Of a stretch of 40,092 bases of DNA, positions 33,786 through 40,092 are shown one piece after another (the first letter of the stretch is position 1; each line of letters starts with the position of its first letter). The translations under genes were made by a program, and so were the position numbers. This DNA comes from Nocardioides sp. GTDB lineage: Bacteria > Actinomycetota > Actinomycetes > Propionibacteriales > Nocardioidaceae. The notes under the pieces were generated by a model that was given only the letters and a program-made list of their open reading frames with translations, did not search any database and was not told where the DNA came from. The stretch is from contig JAICHQ010000021.1 in assembly GCA_025924815.1 (NCBI GenBank), positions 1 to 40,092 of the forward strand, in the 5' to 3' direction.

Positions 33786-34915
33786 ATAATGGTAGGGGTC
33801 AGCGGTCCCGGCAGAGCGGGGCGGCCATCCTGCGCTCGCCCCTCCTGCTCGCCGGCCTGTCGATGCTCGCGGGCCTCGACGCCGCGCTGATCCTCTTGGG
33901 GGTGGAGGCGCCGGTCACGGCCGACCGGTTGCCCGAGGCCCACGGCATGCTGATGACGCTCGGGTTCGTCGGCACGCTGGTCTGCCTGGAGCGGGCGGTC
34001 GCGCTCGGTCGTCCGGTCGGCTTCGCCGCGCCGGCTCTGCTCGGCGTCGGCAGCCTGCTGCTCGTGACGCCGCTGCCGTGGGCCGTGGGCCGCCTGATGC
34101 TCGTCCTCGGCATGCTCGGCATGTGCCTCGTCTACGTGCCGCTGTGGCGTCGCCAGCGGGACGACGCGGTGCTCGTGCAGGGTCTCGCCGCGGTGCTCGG
34201 CCTGGGTGCCGCCGGCATGTGGCTGGGCGGAGTGGACGTCGCCCCCCTGGTGCCCTGGCTGGCCGGCTTCCTGGTCCTGACCATCGCCGGCGAGCGGCTG
34301 GAGCTGGCCAGGCTGGCGATGGGTCCTGCCGCCGGCCCCACCCTGGTGCTGCTCACCACCGGCGTGCTCGCGGCCACCGTGGCATCGCTGCTGTGGCCCG
34401 TCCCGGGCTATCCCCTGCTCGGGCTCGCACTGGTGGCACTCACCGGCTGGCTGCTGCAACACGACGTGGCCCGGCGGACGGTCCGGAGCGTCGGCCTGGC
34501 ACGATTCGTGGCCGCCGGCATGCTGGCGGGCTACTTCTGGCTGCTGGTCGCGGGAGGCACCTGGCTGGTGCACGGCGAGGCCCTCGACGGCGGGGCCTAC
34601 GACGTGGTCATCCACGCGACGTTCCTCGGCTTCACGATCTCGATGATCATGGCCCACGGCCCCGTGATCCTGCCCGCGGTCCTGCGCCGCCCGCTGCCGT
34701 ACCGCACGGTGCTCTGGGTGCCGTTGGTGCTGTTGCACGCGTCGCTGCTGCTTCGTCTGTGGCTCGGTGACGCCCTCCACGTGAGGCTGGCATGGCAGAT
34801 CGGTGGCACGCTCAACGTGGTGGCGCTGCTGCTGTTCTTCGGTCTGGCCGGATGGTTGGTCCTGTCCCACTCGGGTCAGCGGGGACGTGTGCGCGTCCCG
34901 GAGAAGGCCGGATGA
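33779..34915 (+). CDS. NnrS-like polytopic membrane protein
   Basis: This 378-aa integral membrane protein has about 11-12 hydrophobic helices from residue 20 on. His-containing segments typical of NnrS/heme-copper-like membrane proteins are present: EAHGMLMTLGFVGTLVCLERA near residue 50, and near residues 275-300 DVVIHATFLGFTISMIMAHG. NnrS proteins bind heme and copper and protect cells against nitric oxide; this is family knowledge and the match is by layout. GTG 33779 is chosen as a leaderless start, giving TNNGRGQ before the first helix. Its stop overlaps the nitrite reductase start by four bases. Confidence 0.78.
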   Translation: MTNNGRGQRSRQSGAAILRSPLLLAGLSMLAGLDAALILLGVEAPVTADRLPEAHGMLMTLGFVGTLVCLERAVALGRPVGFAAPALLGVGSLLLVTPLPWAVGRLMLVLGMLGMCLVYVPLWRRQRDDAVLVQGLAAVLGLGAAGMWLGGVDVAPLVPWLAGFLVLTIAGERLELARLAMGPAAGPTLVLLTTGVLAATVASLLWPVPGYPLLGLALVALTGWLLQHDVARRTVRSVGLARFVAAGMLAGYFWLLVAGGTWLVHGEALDGGAYDVVIHATFLGFTISMIMAHGPVILPAVLRRPLPYRTVLWVPLVLLHASLLLRLWLGDALHVRLAWQIGGTLNVVALLLFFGLAGWLVLSHSGQRGRVRVPEKAG

Positions 34916-37581
34916 CCGCCACGATCGGCACCCGGAGCCCCGTGCGTGACTCCGGCAGGCGCGGTGGCTTCTCCCCGTTGCGCGACCTGCCGGCCGTGCT
35001 GTGGCTGGCCGCGGTCGTCGTGGTCGCGCTGGTGCACCGCGATGTCGCGGCGCCCCGGTGGCTGTTGTTCCATCTCCTTCTGCTCGGTGCGGTGACCCAC
35101 TCGATCCTGGTCTGGAGCCAGCACTTCAGCGACGCCCTGCTGCACAACGCCCCGACCGCCGCGGCGTACCGCAACCGGTCCCTGCGGCTGCTCCTGTGCA
35201 ACGGCGGCGCGCTGCTGGTGGTCGTCTCGGTGCTCGCCGGGCAGTGGCGACCGGCGGCCGTGGGCGGCGCCGCCGTCGCCCTGGCCGTCGGATGGCACTC
35301 GGTGTCGCTGTTCTCCCAGCTCCGGCGCGCGCTCGGCTCCCGGTTCGCGTGCACGGTCCGCTACTACATCGCCTCGGCGGCACAGCTGCCCTTCGGTCTC
35401 CTCTTCGGCGTCCTGATGGTGCGCGGCCTGCCCGACGAGTGGCACGAGCGGGTGCTGGTGGCGCACGTGGCGGTCAACGTGCTCGGCTGGATGGGGATCA
35501 CCGTGCTCGGCACTCTGGTCACGCTCTGGCCCACGATGCTGCGCACCCGGATCGCGGACGGCGCGGAGCAGGCGGCCCGACGAGCGCTGCCGGTGCTGCT
35601 CACGGGCATCCTGCTGGTCGTGGCCGGCTGCCTGGTCGGGTTGCGACCCCTCGCCGGCGGAGGCTTCCTGGTGTACGCCGGGGCGGTGGGCCTCCTGGCG
35701 GGCCCCTTCGTGAGCCCCGCCCGGACCAAGCCGCCGATGCACTTCCCCACCTGGTCGGTGGCCGCAGCCGTGGCCTGGCTCGTCGGGCTGGTCACGGTCC
35801 TCGGGATCGGCACGGTCGTCGCGCCGAGCTGGATGGACGCCCACATGCTGGCCGAGGCGCTCACCCCGGGCCTGGCCGCAGGATTCGGCGCCCAGGTGCT
35901 GCTCGGCGCACTGTCCTACCTGGTCCCGGTCGTCACCGGCGGTGGACCCGCCAGCGTCCGGGCGGCCAACGTGGAGCTGGACCGGGGCGGTGCGCTACGC
36001 GTCGCAGTGACCAACGCCGGCGTGCTCGTCTTCCTGCTGCCCTCGCCGAGCGTGGTCAAGGTCGTGGTCTCGGCGCTGGTCCTCGGAGCGCTGGCTGCCT
36101 TCCTGCCACTGATGTTCCGCGCCCTCCGGGCCGCGCGGCGAGCCCGGCAGACGCCGGGGCGCTCCGTGCCCCCCGCGTCGCGGCGTGGTCCGGCTCCGGT
36201 CGCCGCGGACCGCCCCAAGGGCCAGCGCACCGGGTTGGCGGCCACCGGGATCGCGCTGGTCGTGCTCGCGGTGTCCACCGGGGTGGCGCTCGATCCGAGT
36301 GGCCTGGCGGGTGTCCGGCACGCGTCGTCCTCCGACGGGGTCGCGCCGACCGGACTCACCACCAGGGTCGAGGTCACAGCCAAGGACATGCGGTTCACCC
36401 CCGACACGGTGCAGGTGCCGGCCGGCAACCGCCTCGTGATCGCCCTGACGAACACCGACAGCTCCTCGGTGCACGACCTCGTGCTCGACTCCGGGGCCGA
36501 CAGCGGCCGTCTCGCACCCGGTCAGAGCGCAGTGCTCGACGTCGGTGTGATCGGCCGTGACATCGAGGGCTGGTGCTCGGTCGTCGGGCATCGTCAGCTG
36601 GGGATGGTGTTCCACGTACACGTCACCGGGCTGGCCCAGGGGGGCACCCAGGACGGCGGCATGCCCGGGATGACCGGGTCGGACACGTCGGAGGGCACGG
36701 TCCCTGGTCTCGACTTCGCAGCCTCGCCCGGACCCGGGTTCCGGGCGCACGACCCGGTGCTGTCTCCCGTGCCACCCTCCCGAGTACACCGTCGTACCTT
36801 CCGGGTCTCCGACGTCCAGGCCGAGGTCGCGCCCGGCGTCCGGCAGCAGCTGTGGACCTACAACGGCACGATGCCCGGACCCACCCTGCACGGACGCGTC
36901 GGCGACAGGTTCGTGATCCGGCTGGTCAACGACACGACGATGGGCCACTCGATCGACTTCCACGCCGGCCAGACCGCGCCCGACCGCGCCATGCGCACCC
37001 TCGCTCCCGGCCAGTCGCTCGTCTACCGGTTCACCGCTCGCCACTCGGGCATCTGGCTCTACCACTGCTCGACGATGCCGATGTCGGTACACATCGCCAA
37101 CGGCATGTTCGGCGCCGTGGTGATCGATCCGCCTGACCTGCCGAAGGTCGCCGCGAGCTATCTGCTGGTCCAGTCGGAGCTCTACCTCGGCGCCCAGGAC
37201 GGCCCGGTCGACGCGACGAAGGTGGCGGCCGACAAGCCGGACGCCGTCGTGTTCAACGGCTACGTCAACCAGTACGACGACACCCAGCTCACCGCGCGGG
37301 TGGGTCAGCGGATCCGGATCTGGGTCCTCGATGCCGGGCCTAACCGATCATCGGCGTTCCATGTCGTCGGCGGGCAGTTCGACACGGTGTTCAAGGAGGG
37401 CGCCTACCTGCTGCGTCGCGGCAACCCCGAGCACGGAGCCAGCCAGGTGCTGTCCCTCGGCCCGGCCCAGGGCGGTTTCGTCGAGCTGTCGTTCCACCAG
37501 CCGGGGCACTACCCCTTCGTGTCGCACGTCATGGTCGACGCCGAGCGGGGTGCGCACGGGATCATCCACGTCGCGCGATGA
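34912..37581 (+). CDS. nirK: Membrane-anchored copper nitrite reductase (NirK) with N-terminal membrane and cupredoxin domains
   Basis: Reduces nitrite to nitric oxide. The 889-aa protein has three parts. Residues about 20-460 form around ten membrane helices with His-rich segments (HLLLLGAVTHSILVWSQHF). Residues about 480-575 are a cupredoxin with a complete type 1 copper set: H521, C555, H560, M565. Residues about 620-889 are NirK with type 1 ligands H679, C719, H727, M732, type 2 ligands H684, H718, H872, and catalytic D682 and H817. All are intact. The membrane part may bring electrons from quinol, the cupredoxin may relay them (inference). Typical NirK is a 340-500 aa soluble periplasmic enzyme, so the extension is notable. 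ATGA overlap with the NnrS-like gene. Confidence 0.88.
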   Translation: MTATIGTRSPVRDSGRRGGFSPLRDLPAVLWLAAVVVVALVHRDVAAPRWLLFHLLLLGAVTHSILVWSQHFSDALLHNAPTAAAYRNRSLRLLLCNGGALLVVVSVLAGQWRPAAVGGAAVALAVGWHSVSLFSQLRRALGSRFACTVRYYIASAAQLPFGLLFGVLMVRGLPDEWHERVLVAHVAVNVLGWMGITVLGTLVTLWPTMLRTRIADGAEQAARRALPVLLTGILLVVAGCLVGLRPLAGGGFLVYAGAVGLLAGPFVSPARTKPPMHFPTWSVAAAVAWLVGLVTVLGIGTVVAPSWMDAHMLAEALTPGLAAGFGAQVLLGALSYLVPVVTGGGPASVRAANVELDRGGALRVAVTNAGVLVFLLPSPSVVKVVVSALVLGALAAFLPLMFRALRAARRARQTPGRSVPPASRRGPAPVAADRPKGQRTGLAATGIALVVLAVSTGVALDPSGLAGVRHASSSDGVAPTGLTTRVEVTAKDMRFTPDTVQVPAGNRLVIALTNTDSSSVHDLVLDSGADSGRLAPGQSAVLDVGVIGRDIEGWCSVVGHRQLGMVFHVHVTGLAQGGTQDGGMPGMTGSDTSEGTVPGLDFAASPGPGFRAHDPVLSPVPPSRVHRRTFRVSDVQAEVAPGVRQQLWTYNGTMPGPTLHGRVGDRFVIRLVNDTTMGHSIDFHAGQTAPDRAMRTLAPGQSLVYRFTARHSGIWLYHCSTMPMSVHIANGMFGAVVIDPPDLPKVAASYLLVQSELYLGAQDGPVDATKVAADKPDAVVFNGYVNQYDDTQLTARVGQRIRIWVLDAGPNRSSAFHVVGGQFDTVFKEGAYLLRRGNPEHGASQVLSLGPAQGGFVELSFHQPGHYPFVSHVMVDAERGAHGIIHVAR

Positions 37582-37624
37582 GCACGACCCGAGTGGCCGT
37601 CGAGCCACGAATCAGGAGGAGAGA

Positions 37625-37960
37625 GTGACCGAGCAGCTGTACCACCCGACCACACCCGAGGAGCACCGGCGCCGCAAGGAGCTGGCGCCAGGAATCCATG
37701 ATGCATTCACCAGCTTCAGCAAGGCGGTGTTCGCCGATGGCGCGCTGGAGACGAAGACCAAGCAGCTGATCGCCGTCGCCGTCGCACACACCACGCAGTG
37801 TCCCTACTGCATCACGGGCCATACCAAGCTCGCGGTGCGGGCGGGTGCGACGCCGGAGGAGGTCATGGAGGCGATCTGGGTGGCTGCGGAGATGCGTGCC
37901 GGCGGGGCCTATGCACACTCCACCTTGGCGATCGCGGCGATGGCCGCCGAGGCCAAGTGA
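37625..37960 (+). CDS. AhpD-like/carboxymuconolactone decarboxylase family protein
   Basis: This 111-aa helical protein carries the redox-active CxxC motif with a following His (CPYCITGHTKLAVRAG), as in AhpD alkylhydroperoxidases, and the family block EEVMEAIWVAAEMRAGGAYAH. It may reduce peroxides or act in another thiol redox role. GTG 37625 has an excellent AGGAGGAG site. It follows nirK by 43 bases in the same direction, so it is probably the last gene of the NnrS-NirK operon and may protect against nitrosative by-products. Confidence 0.85.
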   Translation: MTEQLYHPTTPEEHRRRKELAPGIHDAFTSFSKAVFADGALETKTKQLIAVAVAHTTQCPYCITGHTKLAVRAGATPEEVMEAIWVAAEMRAGGAYAHSTLAIAAMAAEAK

Positions 37961-38064
37961 CGCCGTAACCCGCAGGAGTCCCCGAGCAGCTCGAGCCGCC
38001 CGCTCAGCCCATATCAGGCCTGGCCCGGTTGACGCTCGGGCTGCTCTCCGGTGCAGCAGCGAGG

Positions 38065-40092
<2,028 letters not shown>

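Noticed and set aside
32687..34870. Minus-strand open frame of 727 codons across hemerythrin and NnrS-like genes
   Set aside because: It overlaps two real genes and their promoter region, and its translation is low-complexity Gln/His/Arg sequence.

Overview
The window is a high-GC chromosomal segment from an actinobacterium. Gene content and order point to Nocardioidaceae or a close relative (inference): recG-rsmD-coaD-DUF177-rpmF-rnc-mutM-smc, thiL with a RAM-only Lrp protein and a DUF3515 lipoprotein, gpsA-plsC, a lysine-rich-tailed HU, leuCD divergent from an IclR regulator, and the F420 gene cofC. No rRNA, tRNA, CRISPR array, insertion sequence or prophage was seen.

Bases 1-4646 hold the start of smc, an AraC-type regulator that looks broken by one missing base and is coupled to a VOC protein, a rhomboid-like membrane protein lacking catalytic residues, a secreted sedolisin-like peptidase and a small coiled-coil protein. 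Bases 4729-12316 are a housekeeping run on the minus strand (mutM, rnc, rpmF, DUF177, coaD, rsmD, recG, a FakA-like DAK2 protein). Bases 12509-22493 carry rpmB, thiL, the small Lrp protein, DUF3515, ddl, a trans-sulfuration PLP enzyme, gpsA, plsC, cofC, HU and leuCD. The IclR gene at 22574 and the alkylation-repair pair ogt/ada-alkA at 23439-25410 converge on a striking non-coding array of six dyads spaced at multiples of 11 bp.

The accessory part starts near 26.1 kb. Next to bioY is a two-gene operon of a GBBH-like 2-oxoglutarate dioxygenase and an HD-domain oxygenase. It has the architecture of the TmpA/TmpB and PhnY/PhnZ oxidative phosphonate-cleavage pathways.

Bases 27979-37960 look like a nitrite/nitric-oxide module: a DUF2249 protein, an unknown helical protein, a Rieske ferredoxin, a SufR-like Cys-containing regulator, a full-length AceE-type pyruvate dehydrogenase E1, a hemerythrin-DUF2249 fusion, an NnrS-like membrane protein, a three-part membrane/cupredoxin/NirK copper nitrite reductase and an AhpD-like protein. 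Several promoters here carry a TTGTnnCAA palindrome that could be the operator of the regulator encoded inside the cluster. The window ends inside aconitase, itself a 4Fe-4S enzyme.

All function calls come from reading the translated sequence. No database search was run.
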